64,000 nt of DNA from contig NZ_LN831279.1 of NCBI RefSeq assembly GCF_900069005.2, positions 548,870 to 612,869 of the forward strand. Reading direction: 5' to 3'. Below, piece after piece: positions 8,962-16,765 of this stretch. A program made the translations under genes and the position numbers. Under the pieces are notes generated by a model that worked only from the letters and a program-made list of their open reading frames with translations, was not told the DNA's origin and made no database searches. This stretch comes from Paenibacillus sp. GM2. GTDB lineage: Bacteria; Bacillota; Bacilli; Paenibacillales; Paenibacillaceae. Each line of letters opens with the position of its first letter. The first letter of the stretch is position 1.

Positions 8962-9032
8962 AGCGGGTGATGGGAATCGAACCCACGCTACCAGCTTGGA
9001 AGGCTGGAGTTCTACCATTGAACTACACCCGC
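8962..9032 (-). tRNA. tRNA-Gly (anticodon TCC)
   Basis: The 71-nt cloverleaf on the minus strand has acceptor GCGGGTG / CACCCGC, D-arm TAGTTCAATGGTAGAA, anticodon loop CTTCCAA (TCC) and T-arm GGTTCGATTCC. CCA is not encoded. It is the second gene of a pair with tRNA-Pro, 17 bp apart. Confidence 0.93.
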
Positions 9033-9049
9033 AAATGACGAAAATATGG

Positions 9050-9123
9050 TCGGGATGACACGATTCGAACATGCGACCCCCTGGTCCCAAACCAGGTGCT
9101 CTACCAAGCTGAGCTACATCCCG
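9050..9123 (-). tRNA. tRNA-Pro (anticodon TGG)
   Basis: The 74-nt cloverleaf on the minus strand has acceptor CGGGATG / CATCCCG, anticodon stem CCTGG / CCAGG, loop TTTGGGA (TGG) and T-arm TGTTCGAATC. CCA is not encoded. Confidence 0.93.
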
Positions 9124-9298
9124 TCGTCGTAATCAAAGGAACTGACTCCTTTTGAAGACAAGAAATAATATATCATTTTTAGAGCTGGAAGGCAAGACCT
9201 TTTTTAAATAAAAATCTGTCCCCTTTGATCAATTTAGGTCACTCGTATCCGGACTATGATTAGTTGATAGCTAGGGCAGTCATTCAGGTCCGGGAAGC

Positions 9299-9327
9299 TT
9301 GCCATTTGGGGGGAGTTTGCATATAAT
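9299..9327 (+). promoter_or_regulatory. Sigma-A promoter of pheST
   Basis: TTGCCA (9299-9304), a 17-bp spacer and TATAAT (9322-9327) lie about 45 bp before T-box Stem I. Confidence 0.7.
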
Positions 9328-9367
9328 ATTGGATAAGTGTAATCAGTTAAGCCAAACATATAAATGT

Positions 9368-9668
9368 AATGATGGAGAAGAGTAAGCAGAAGCCTTCTTA
9401 CAGGGAGGGGACGCCGCAGATTGAGAGCGTCTCTACGAAACTCAGACTGCTGAAGTTCACTCCGGAGCAGTTCCTTGAACCGCCTGTTTCACCAGAACGG
9501 GAATTAGGCAGTAGGGGATACCGGTTACGAGCCGTTATTCGTTAAAGTGAGAGCATTATTGCTGTAACAGTGATACGCCTGGAGCGTGTGCTGCACGCTG
9601 TAGGCTCTAACAAGGGTGGTACCACGGTCTTTTCGTCCCTTTTCGGGAGAAGAGGCTTTTTTTGTTTG
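9368..9668 (+). promoter_or_regulatory. T-box leader of pheST, Phe (UUC) specifier
   Basis: The T-box motif AAGGGTGGTACCACG is at 9612-9626, followed by a terminator hairpin ending in seven T (to about 9663). Stem I can be drawn: lower helix GGAG / CTCC, upper helix AGCAG / CTGCT, with AGTA on the 5' side of the specifier loop. TTC at 9456-9458 on the 3' side reads as a Phe codon. Uncharged tRNA-Phe should favour the antiterminator and allow pheST transcription. Confidence 0.93.
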
Positions 9669-9706
9669 CACCAACATGATTTTTAATGTTTAGGGAGGAT
9701 AAGTTC

Positions 9707-10741
9707 ATGAAAGAACGTTTGGAAGCACTCAAGCAGGATGCATTGGAACAGCTTCACAAGGTTGCAGATGGAAATCATCTGAATGAGCTGCGTGTTAAAT
9801 ATTTGGGCAAGAAGGGTGCGCTTACGGAAATTTTGCGCGGTATGGGAGCTTTAAGCGCCGAGGAACGTCCGGTTATCGGTCAAGTGGCCAACGAAGTTCG
9901 CGGGGCTATTGAAGCGCTTGTGGAGGAGAAGAGCGACCTCTTTCAACGTCAAGCAACTGAGCAGCGTCTGGCAGCCGAGCAGATAGATGTGACCTTGCCT
10001 GGCCGTCCGATGAAGCAAGGCGCGGTTCATCCGCTGAATCAGGTGATTCAGGACATTGAAGATATCTTCATCGGAATGGGCTATCGGATTGCTGAAGGTC
10101 CTGAGGTGGAGACCGATTATTATAACTTCGAAGCGTTGAATTTGCCGAAGGATCATCCAACTCGCGATATGCAGGATTCTTTCTATTTAACGGAAGAGCT
10201 GCTGATGCGTACGCAGACTTCTCCGGTCCAGGTGCACACGATGGAGCAGATGAAGGGCGAGGTGCCAATCAAGGTCATTTGCCCGGGAAGAGTATATCGC
10301 CGCGATGATGACGATGCGACTCACTCCTTCCAATTTCATCAGATCGAAGGTCTGGTCGTCGGCAAAGGGATCCGGATGAGCGATTTGAAGGGAACCTTGC
10401 TCGAATTCACGAAGAAAATGTTTGGCCCGAATACGCAAATTCGTCTGCGTCCAAGCTTCTTCCCGTTTACCGAGCCCAGTGTGGAGGTTGACGTAACCTG
10501 CGTGAAATGCGGCGGCAACGGCTGCCGGGTGTGCAAGCACACCGGATGGCTCGAAATTCTGGGCAGCGGCATGGTACACCCTCGCGTACTGGAGATGAGC
10601 GGCTATGATCCTGAGATTTATAGCGGTTTTGCATTCGGTATGGGTGTGGAACGAATCGCAATGCTGAAATATGGAGTGGATGATATTCGTCACTTCTTCA
10701 GCAATGATCTTCGTTTCTTGCAGCAGTATGCCAGAATTTAA
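9707..10741 (+). CDS. pheS: Phenylalanyl-tRNA synthetase alpha subunit
   Basis: The 344-residue protein has an N-terminal coiled coil (about 1-90) and a class II catalytic core. Motif 2 is in the [29 protein letters not shown] region and motif 3 is [17 protein letters not shown]. It forms the alpha2-beta2 enzyme with PheT and charges tRNA-Phe. ATG 9707 is used because GGGAGG precedes it by eight bases; the upstream in-frame ATG 9686 has no ribosome site. It lies 21 bp upstream of pheT under the T-box. Confidence 0.97.
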   Translation: MKERLEALKQDALEQLHKVADGNHLNELRVKYLGKKGALTEILRGMGALSAEERPVIGQVANEVRGAIEALVEEKSDLFQRQATEQRLAAEQIDVTLPGRPMKQGAVHPLNQVIQDIEDIFIGMGYRIAEGPEVETDYYNFEALNLPKDHPTRDMQDSFYLTEELLMRTQTSPVQVHTMEQMKGEVPIKVICPGRVYRRDDDDATHSFQFHQIEGLVVGKGIRMSDLKGTLLEFTKKMFGPNTQIRLRPSFFPFTEPSVEVDVTCVKCGGNGCRVCKHTGWLEILGSGMVHPRVLEMSGYDPEIYSGFAFGMGVERIAMLKYGVDDIRHFFSNDLRFLQQYARI

Positions 10742-10762
10742 TAGCGGAAAGGGGAAAGTCAG

Positions 10763-13213
10763 ATGAAAGTATCAGCCGAATGGTTATCTAAATATGTATC
10801 GCTTGAGAATGTAGATATTACTGAGCTTGCAGAGCAAATTACGCGCTCGGGCATTGAAATTGATTCGATCGAAGACCGCAACAAAGGGGTGACAAAGGTT
10901 GTTGTAGGTTATGTGAAGCATAAGGAGAAGCATCCGGATGCAGACAAGCTGAACGTGTGTACAGTAGATGCAGGAGAGGGTGAGGATCTGCAGATCGTCT
11001 GCGGAGCCAAGAATGTGGACGCTGGCCAGAAAGTTCCGGTTGCGCTCGTGGGCGCCGAACTGCCCGGCGGCTTGAAGATCAAGAAGGCGAAGCTTCGTGG
11101 TGTTCCTTCCCATGGTATGATCTGTTCTGCGAAAGAGCTGGGGCTGAATGATAAGCTGCTGCCGAAGGAACAGCAGGAAGGAATTCTCGTACTGCCGGAG
11201 CAAGTGGAGATCGGTACGCCGATTGCCAGGCTGCTCGGACTTGATGACCAGATCCTCGACTTTGATCTGACGCCGAACCGTTCCGATTGCTTGAGTATGC
11301 TGGGTGCAGCCTACGAGGTAGGCGCGATTCTCGGAAGAGAAGTCAAGCTGCCAACGCCGGAGAAGGAACTGGTAGAAGTGCGGAAGCCAGCCAGTGAATA
11401 TATCGCTGTGAAGATCGATGCTCCGGCAATGTGCGATCGCTATGCGGTTCGCTATATGACAGGCGTTCAGATTGCCCCTTCACCGCTATGGATGCAGAAT
11501 CGGCTGATGGCTGCGGGAGTTCGCCCGATCAACAATATCGTTGATATAACGAACTACGTAATGCTGGAATATGGTCAACCTCTGCACGCTTTCGATGCCG
11601 ACAAAATCGCTGGCGGTGTGATCGGCGTTCGTGAAGCCAAAGCAGGGGAGAGCCTAGTTACGTTGGATGGACAGGAGCGCAAACTGGAAGCGGGAACGCT
11701 CTTGATTGTGGATGGCGAAGATCATCCGATCGCTCTGGCCGGTGTCATGGGTGGGCTTAACTCGGAAGTAACCGAACAGACGACGAATATTGTGCTGGAA
11801 TCGGCCAAATTCAGCGGCAGCTCGGTCAGAGTGACGTCTCGTCATTTAGGACTTCGTTCAGAGGCGTCCCTCCGATTTGAGAAAGAGGTGGATCCGAACG
11901 CTGTAATTCCGGCTCTGAACCGGGCGGCTGCACTTATGATGAAGCATGCTTCTGGCAGCGTTCATCAAGGCGTAGTTGAGACGGTTGTCAATCAGCCGAA
12001 GGAGCGGATTATTTCCTTGTCCCTCAGCAAGCTGAATGCTTTCCTTGGTACGGATATTTCGTCGCTTGAGACGAAGACGATTCTGAGCCGTTTGCATTTT
12101 GATTGCGGCGATGTGGCCGGTAATACTATTGAAGTGCGTGTGCCTACACGTCGTGGGGATATTACCCGCGATGTTGATCTAATCGAAGAAGTGGCCCGCT
12201 TGTATGGATATGACAATATCCCGACTACTGTAATTGAAGGGCCAACGACGGCTGGCGGTTATACGAAGCCGCAAGCTTTGCGCCGTTCCTTGCGCAAACT
12301 GCTGGTGCATGGCGGTTGGCAGGAAGCAATGGGATATTCCTTCGTGAAGGAAGGAAGCATTAAACGATTCCCACGTCTGGGCGAAGGAGAATATGAAGTG
12401 AAATTGGCAATGCCGATGAGTGAGGAACGGGGCGTGCTGCGCAGCAGCCTGCTGCCGGGGCTGACTGAGATCGCGGTATATAACCGTAATCGCAAGCAGG
12501 ATAATCTGGCATTGTTCGAGATCGGCAACGTATTCTTATCTAAAGAGCAAAAGCTGACGAAGCAACCCCAGGAGATGTCCGTGCTTGGAATGCTGCTGGC
12601 TGGAAATCGTCATGAGAAACGCTGGAATGTGCCTCTGGAGAAGGTGGACTTCTTCGATATTAAAGGAGCGCTGGAAAGTGTATTTGAAGCGCTGGGTCTA
12701 AGTGAAAAAATCTCCTATGAAGCGAACAAGCCAGTCGGGTTCCATCCAGGACGTTCTGCTTCCGTGTATCTCGATACAGCGGAAGGAAAGCTGTGGATAG
12801 GTACTTTGGGACAGCTTCATCCAGAGCTGCAGCATGAATTGGATCTAGAGGATACGTATGCGGCAGAATTGCTGCTTGAACCGATCTACCGTCATGCAGG
12901 GGCAACGGTGGTATACCGTGATTTACCGCGTTTCCCTTCGATGCAGCGCGATATTGCTGTTGTGGTCAGTCAGGAAGTTCAAGCTGGCGACTTGATCGGG
13001 TCGATCCGTAAGACCGCTGGCGAATTGCTGGAAGCCGTTGAAGTATTCGATGTATTCACCGGCAGCAAGCTGGGAGATGACAAGAAGAGTGTGGCCTTGT
13101 CACTTGTGTACCGTCATAAGGAGCGGACATTGACGGATGAAGAAATTACGGCAGTGCATGGATCTGTGGTGAGCGCGCTTGAGCAAACTTTTGCTGCTGA
13201 ATTAAGAAAATAG
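10763..13213 (+). CDS. pheT: Phenylalanyl-tRNA synthetase beta subunit
   Basis: The 816-residue protein has normal family length. From N to C it has the EMAP-like tRNA-binding domain (about 40-150, VVGYVKHKEKHPDADKLNVC), the B3/B4 editing domain, B5, a catalytic-like core, and the C-terminal anticodon-binding FDX-ACB domain (RFPSMQRDIAVVV onwards). The ribosome site AAAGGGGAAAG precedes the ATG. It partners PheS in the same operon. Confidence 0.97.
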   Translation: MKVSAEWLSKYVSLENVDITELAEQITRSGIEIDSIEDRNKGVTKVVVGYVKHKEKHPDADKLNVCTVDAGEGEDLQIVCGAKNVDAGQKVPVALVGAELPGGLKIKKAKLRGVPSHGMICSAKELGLNDKLLPKEQQEGILVLPEQVEIGTPIARLLGLDDQILDFDLTPNRSDCLSMLGAAYEVGAILGREVKLPTPEKELVEVRKPASEYIAVKIDAPAMCDRYAVRYMTGVQIAPSPLWMQNRLMAAGVRPINNIVDITNYVMLEYGQPLHAFDADKIAGGVIGVREAKAGESLVTLDGQERKLEAGTLLIVDGEDHPIALAGVMGGLNSEVTEQTTNIVLESAKFSGSSVRVTSRHLGLRSEASLRFEKEVDPNAVIPALNRAAALMMKHASGSVHQGVVETVVNQPKERIISLSLSKLNAFLGTDISSLETKTILSRLHFDCGDVAGNTIEVRVPTRRGDITRDVDLIEEVARLYGYDNIPTTVIEGPTTAGGYTKPQALRRSLRKLLVHGGWQEAMGYSFVKEGSIKRFPRLGEGEYEVKLAMPMSEERGVLRSSLLPGLTEIAVYNRNRKQDNLALFEIGNVFLSKEQKLTKQPQEMSVLGMLLAGNRHEKRWNVPLEKVDFFDIKGALESVFEALGLSEKISYEANKPVGFHPGRSASVYLDTAEGKLWIGTLGQLHPELQHELDLEDTYAAELLLEPIYRHAGATVVYRDLPRFPSMQRDIAVVVSQEVQAGDLIGSIRKTAGELLEAVEVFDVFTGSKLGDDKKSVALSLVYRHKERTLTDEEITAVHGSVVSALEQTFAAELRK

Positions 13214-13225
13214 CAGGAATTGTAC

Positions 13226-13271
13226 AAAGTCACATCGAATCAAGTACAAGTAAACGATTCGATGTGACTTT
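13226..13271 (+). terminator. Stem-loop after pheT
   Basis: A perfect 16-bp stem (AAAGTCACATCGAATC and its complement) with a 14-nt loop. The T-tract is weak (TTTCGTG), so termination may be partial and zapA may be partly co-transcribed. Confidence 0.6.
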
Positions 13272-13332
13272 CGTGCAAAAAAATGCATATTTCAGACACC
13301 TAGAACAAAGCGCAATAAAGGAGGCACAAAGT

Positions 13333-15543
13333 TTGAATACCCCTGACCGAATTAGTGTAAACGTAGATATTTACGGTACTTCTTATAAAATTGTTGGCAG
13401 TAATGAAGCGTATATGAAACAGATCGCTAAGCGCGTGGACGAGCAGATGCGTTCCATCTCCAAGGCGTATTCACATTTGGATACTCCTCGTTTGGCGGTC
13501 TTGACCGCTGTTCGGATGACCGAAGAGGCCGCCAGAGTCGATCAGCTTCAAGGTGAATTGAAGAGTTTGCAGCAGGAGAAGGCGTCCCTTGTTCAGGAGC
13601 TTGAAGTGCTCAAGACATTAAATGTCAAGCAAGAAGAGCAGCATGCCAAGCTTCAGGAGGAGTATGGCAATTTGAAGGACGACAGAAAGGCGTTGTCTGA
13701 CAAGCTTGCGGCTACCGAAGCGGCGTTCAAGCAGCATGAAGCCGAAAGCGCCAAGCAAGCCAAGGAGCAAGAGGCTGAGAATCTGAGGCACAAGAACAAA
13801 GTGCAGGAGCTGGAACGTCAGCTGAGTGAACAGCGGAACAGCAACACTCAATTGCAGAATAAGCTGCGTGCTACGGAACAAAACGCACAGCGGGAGAAGA
13901 GTGAGCATGACAAGCTTAGCGCTCAATTGAAGGCTGTGCAGCAGCGTGAAGAAGCGGCTAAGGTGGATGGACAACAATTAAGAACGACCGTAGATAAGCT
14001 GGAACTGCAGAAGAAAGGTCTGCAGGAATCGCTACAAAGTGCAGAAGCAGAGGCTAAGAAGCTGCAGCAGCATGCGCAGGAAGCGAATGAGAGGGAGAAC
14101 AAGCTCCGCTCCGAATTAGATGGTGTTCTGCAGAACGAGAAATCGTGGCAGAAGCTGGCTGAGAAACGTAACGAAGAGCTAAGCGTACTCGAAGCAAAGC
14201 TGCTTGCGGTATCCGAAGAACTGGAGAAGAACGAGCAGCAGCTGCAATTCGCCACGAAGGAAACGAATGCCGCTCGACAAGGTCTACAGGTTGAGCAGGA
14301 CAAGTTTAAACGGGCGGCCGGTGAGTTGGAAGTGCTGCGCATGAAATTGAAGCAAGCGCTGTCTGATCGGGGAACCGCTATAATGAAAGCGGAAGCGAGC
14401 GAAGCGGAGAAGATTCGTCTGCAAGATGAGATTCAAAGCATGGGTGAACGCATAAATGAGCTGACAGAAGAGTCCAAGGGTTATGCTCAGCTAGCGGAAG
14501 CGAGCGAAATAGAGAAGAATCGTCTGCAACAAGAGATTCAAAGCCTTGTCGATCGCATTCGAGGTATGGAAGAAGAGGCTAGAAACTATGATCAGCTTGT
14601 AGAATCTGGCGAAGCAGAAAATGAACAGTTGCGGCAGAAAATCCATAATCTTGAAGATCGGATCCGGACTCTTCAGGAGGAGTCACAGGACTATGCCCTG
14701 CTTGCAGAGACGAGTGAAGCCGAGAAGAATCATCTGCAAGTGGAAGTTCAAAATCTTGAAGAACGTATCCGTGTACTGAAGGAAGAGACTCAGGTCCATG
14801 CTCAGCTTGCAGAAGCAAGTGAAGCTGAGAAGAAGCGTTTGAGTGAGAAGATAGAGAGTCTTGGTGAGAAGAATCAGAGCTTGCAGGAAGAGTCCAGGGA
14901 GTACGCTCACCTCGTTGAGGCTGGCGAAGCCGAGAAAGAGCAGCTCCAAGCGGAGATTCAGAGCCTGGAAGAACGTATCCGGGAGCTGAAGGAGCAGTCC
15001 GGGGACTATGCCCTGCTTGCAGAAGCAAGTGAAGCGGAGCAGAGCCGCTTGAACGAGGAGATTCAAAGTCTAGGCGATCGTATTCGTTCCTTAGAGGAAG
15101 AAGCCAAAGGTTATGCCCAGCTTGCGGAAGAGCAAGAACAGGCGCGCAAGGAAGCCGAGCAGCAGGAGCAGGCCTGGAGGACCCAGTTGGCTTCAGCAGA
15201 ACAGGAACTGGCATCCTGGCGGGAGATCGAGGCGGATTTGCAGCGACAATTGAATACATGGCAGCAGGAATGTGCGGCCAGCTCGGAGAAGGTTGAGGAC
15301 CTGAACGAGCAGCATGCTGCTCTGCTGCAAGAAAAAGAGCAGATGTCAGAGCAGCTCCGGCAAATTTCCGAAGGCTACGAAATTGTGTCACATGAGTATC
15401 ATTTGTTAAAATCAGCCAGAGAGCTGGACCAAGAGAATACGCAGAAGCTTGAGCAGGAATATAAGCGGCTGAAAGAAGATTATTCGAAGCTGCAGACGGA
15501 GTATGACGAGTGGATCGAATTGATTGAGCAGGATAACAACTAG
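13333..15543 (+). CDS. zapA: ZapA-domain protein with giant repeated coiled coil
   Basis: A ZapA domain fills residues 1-90 (RISVNVDIYGTSYKIVGSNE, then the ZapA helix). It is fused to about 640 residues of Glu/Gln/Lys-rich coiled coil, 736 in all, whereas ordinary ZapA is near 90-110. TTG 13333 is chosen because AAAGGAGG lies eight bases before it; the frame runs up to 13264 without a ribosome site. Residues 353-597 are seven tandem 35-residue units (five heptads each). ZapA bundles FtsZ at the division ring, and its place after pheT matches zapA in Bacillus. The coiled coil is probably a spacer or scaffold. Confidence 0.85.
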   Translation: MNTPDRISVNVDIYGTSYKIVGSNEAYMKQIAKRVDEQMRSISKAYSHLDTPRLAVLTAVRMTEEAARVDQLQGELKSLQQEKASLVQELEVLKTLNVKQEEQHAKLQEEYGNLKDDRKALSDKLAATEAAFKQHEAESAKQAKEQEAENLRHKNKVQELERQLSEQRNSNTQLQNKLRATEQNAQREKSEHDKLSAQLKAVQQREEAAKVDGQQLRTTVDKLELQKKGLQESLQSAEAEAKKLQQHAQEANERENKLRSELDGVLQNEKSWQKLAEKRNEELSVLEAKLLAVSEELEKNEQQLQFATKETNAARQGLQVEQDKFKRAAGELEVLRMKLKQALSDRGTAIMKAEASEAEKIRLQDEIQSMGERINELTEESKGYAQLAEASEIEKNRLQQEIQSLVDRIRGMEEEARNYDQLVESGEAENEQLRQKIHNLEDRIRTLQEESQDYALLAETSEAEKNHLQVEVQNLEERIRVLKEETQVHAQLAEASEAEKKRLSEKIESLGEKNQSLQEESREYAHLVEAGEAEKEQLQAEIQSLEERIRELKEQSGDYALLAEASEAEQSRLNEEIQSLGDRIRSLEEEAKGYAQLAEEQEQARKEAEQQEQAWRTQLASAEQELASWREIEADLQRQLNTWQQECAASSEKVEDLNEQHAALLQEKEQMSEQLRQISEGYEIVSHEYHLLKSARELDQENTQKLEQEYKRLKEDYSKLQTEYDEWIELIEQDNN
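14389..15123 (+). repeat. Seven tandem 105-bp repeats inside zapA
   Basis: Units start at 14389, 14494, 14599, 14704, 14809, 14914 and 15019, each exactly 105 bp. Each encodes a variant of AEASEAEKxRLQxEIQSLxxR followed by IRxLEEExxxYAQL. The period equals five heptads, so adding or losing a unit keeps the coiled-coil register. The units are diverged, which points to old duplications. Confidence 0.93.
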
Positions 15544-15569
15544 CTCTGTGAATAGTCACGGTACTGAAT

Positions 15570-15602
15570 AAGGGTCCTTAGGCGATTCGCCCAAGGACCC
15601 TT
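15570..15602. terminator. Convergent terminator between zapA and the cupredoxin gene
   Basis: Stem AAGGGTCCTT-GGCG / CGCC-AAGGACCCTT in the 89-bp convergent gap. T-tracts are poor on both sides. Confidence 0.6.
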
Positions 15603-15632
15603 GCTGTGCTTATTGACTAACTTCAGCTGATT

Positions 15633-16004
15633 CTATTCTTCTACAATAATTTTGGAGATCATGGTTGAATGTCCGGTTCCGCACATAATGGAGCAGGCCA
15701 ATTCAAATTCCCCGGCTTCCTGTGGGATGATTGTCTTGGACTGGCTTTTGCCGCTTAGCTGCAGCTTGAGTCCAGGCACGAGCATGCCATGATTGCCTTC
15801 CTTGCTCTTGAAAGTGATCTTCACCGGGACGCCCTTCTTCAAATGGTACTCAGGCTGATCAAATTGATAATCAGTCGCTTCGATCGTGAGCTCGGCTTCC
15901 GGTGTAATGTTGTTATTTTCAGAACTGGTATTGGAACCGCTGCCACAAGCAGCCAAGACGAGAAGTAGCACAGATGTAGCCATAAATGCAATGGTTTTCT
16001 TCAT
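15633..16004 (-). CDS. CuA-like cupredoxin lipoprotein
   Basis: The 123-residue protein has a lipoprotein signal peptide with lipobox LAAC, a low-complexity linker, then a cupredoxin domain. It contains CSIMCGTGHSTM, i.e. Cx3Cx3Hx2M, with an upstream His (NHGM): the ligand set of the binuclear CuA site of cytochrome oxidase subunit II. No membrane hairpin or other oxidase subunit is nearby. It may be an extracellular electron carrier or copper chaperone. ATG 16004 is preferred; ATG 16010 and TTG 16019 lie upstream in frame. Confidence 0.78.
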   Translation of the reverse strand: MKKTIAFMATSVLLLVLAACGSGSNTSSENNNITPEAELTIEATDYQFDQPEYHLKKGVPVKITFKSKEGNHGMLVPGLKLQLSGKSQSKTIIPQEAGEFELACSIMCGTGHSTMISKIIVEE

Positions 16005-16163
16005 AATCATCACCTGCAATATAGTATTATTGTGACAAATTTAAGAATATTATAGCGCAGGTTTTTAATCAAAAGAGGGGGACGGTATGAATAATTAGTG
16101 AACATTTTCCAAATTTTTCAGATTTCCGAATATACGTGTCATCGGGAAATGAGTCCATATAGA

Positions 16164-16206
16164 AAACTACCCCGAAGCCTCCAGTTGTTAGGGCACGGGG
16201 TAGTTC
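16164..16206 (-). terminator. Terminator of the holin-like gene
   Basis: Stem AACTACCCCG / CGGGGTAGTT with a 23-nt loop, followed on the minus strand by TTTTCT. Confidence 0.65.
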
Positions 16207-16238
16207 TTGCTGCATCTTGTAGCTTTTAATGAAGAAGC

Positions 16239-16601
16239 TTATCGAGAGCCATTATCTCGGCCTGCCTCAAAGGGCGTAGATACGGGGATGAACAAGTCGA
16301 TAATCCCGATCACTAGCGCTGCCAGTAAGGCGCCGATTACAGACACGGAGACTCCGGATACGACGAATTGAGCGAGCCAGATCACGAGTGCACTGGCTAG
16401 AAAACCGACGATGCCGCGTCCAAATGGAGTAACCTTCTTGCCGAATATGCCCTCAATGGCCCAACCCAATAAGGCAATTACAAGAGCGAGCACAAGAGCG
16501 CTCCAGAACCCTCCTACACTGAATTGTGGAACGAGCCAGCCCACAACCAGCAGTACCAGGGCGGAGACGATAAAACGGACAACATGCCCAAGAAAATGCA
16601 C
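16239..16601 (-). CDS. Phage holin family 4-like small membrane protein (YvlD-like)
   Basis: The 120-residue protein has four hydrophobic helices and glycine-rich turns (LLGWAIEGIFGKKVTPFGRGIVGFL), the pattern of the YvlD/holin_4_2 family. Despite the family name these are usually chromosomal envelope proteins, and no lysis or phage gene is nearby. The function is unknown. It is single, with its own terminator, and divergent from mutS2. Confidence 0.7.
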   Translation of the reverse strand: MHFLGHVVRFIVSALVLLVVGWLVPQFSVGGFWSALVLALVIALLGWAIEGIFGKKVTPFGRGIVGFLASALVIWLAQFVVSGVSVSVIGALLAALVIGIIDLFIPVSTPFEAGRDNGSR

Positions 16602-16765
16602 GGTATTTGCCTCCTTTTTTAATGAAATACATGTGGCAACTCGATATTATGATGTTCATGAAAGTCGGTTCTTATGTGCCTTTATTTTTAAATTAAGGCT
16701 AAATAGCGAAATTTGAGCGGTTTCGATATAATGTAACCATAGCTCGAGAGAGGTTGTGAAGTTTC

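Noticed and set aside
8868..9040. Plus-strand short frame after the GGDEF-EAL gene with an SD-like GAGGTGAGG
   Set aside because: It runs through the tRNA terminator and antisense through tRNA-Gly, so it cannot be a protein gene with independent conservation.
14389..15123. Regular direct repeats considered as a CRISPR array
   Set aside because: Units are 105 bp, contiguous without spacers and fully in frame inside zapA. No cas genes are present.
14579..15559. 326-codon minus-strand frame with repeated segments
   Set aside because: Mirror of the zapA tandem repeats. Its apparent repeats come from the 105-bp units on the other strand.
16239..16601. Prophage hypothesis from the holin-like gene
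   Set aside because: No lysin, integrase, capsid or attachment-site features nearby. This family is commonly chromosomal and non-phage.
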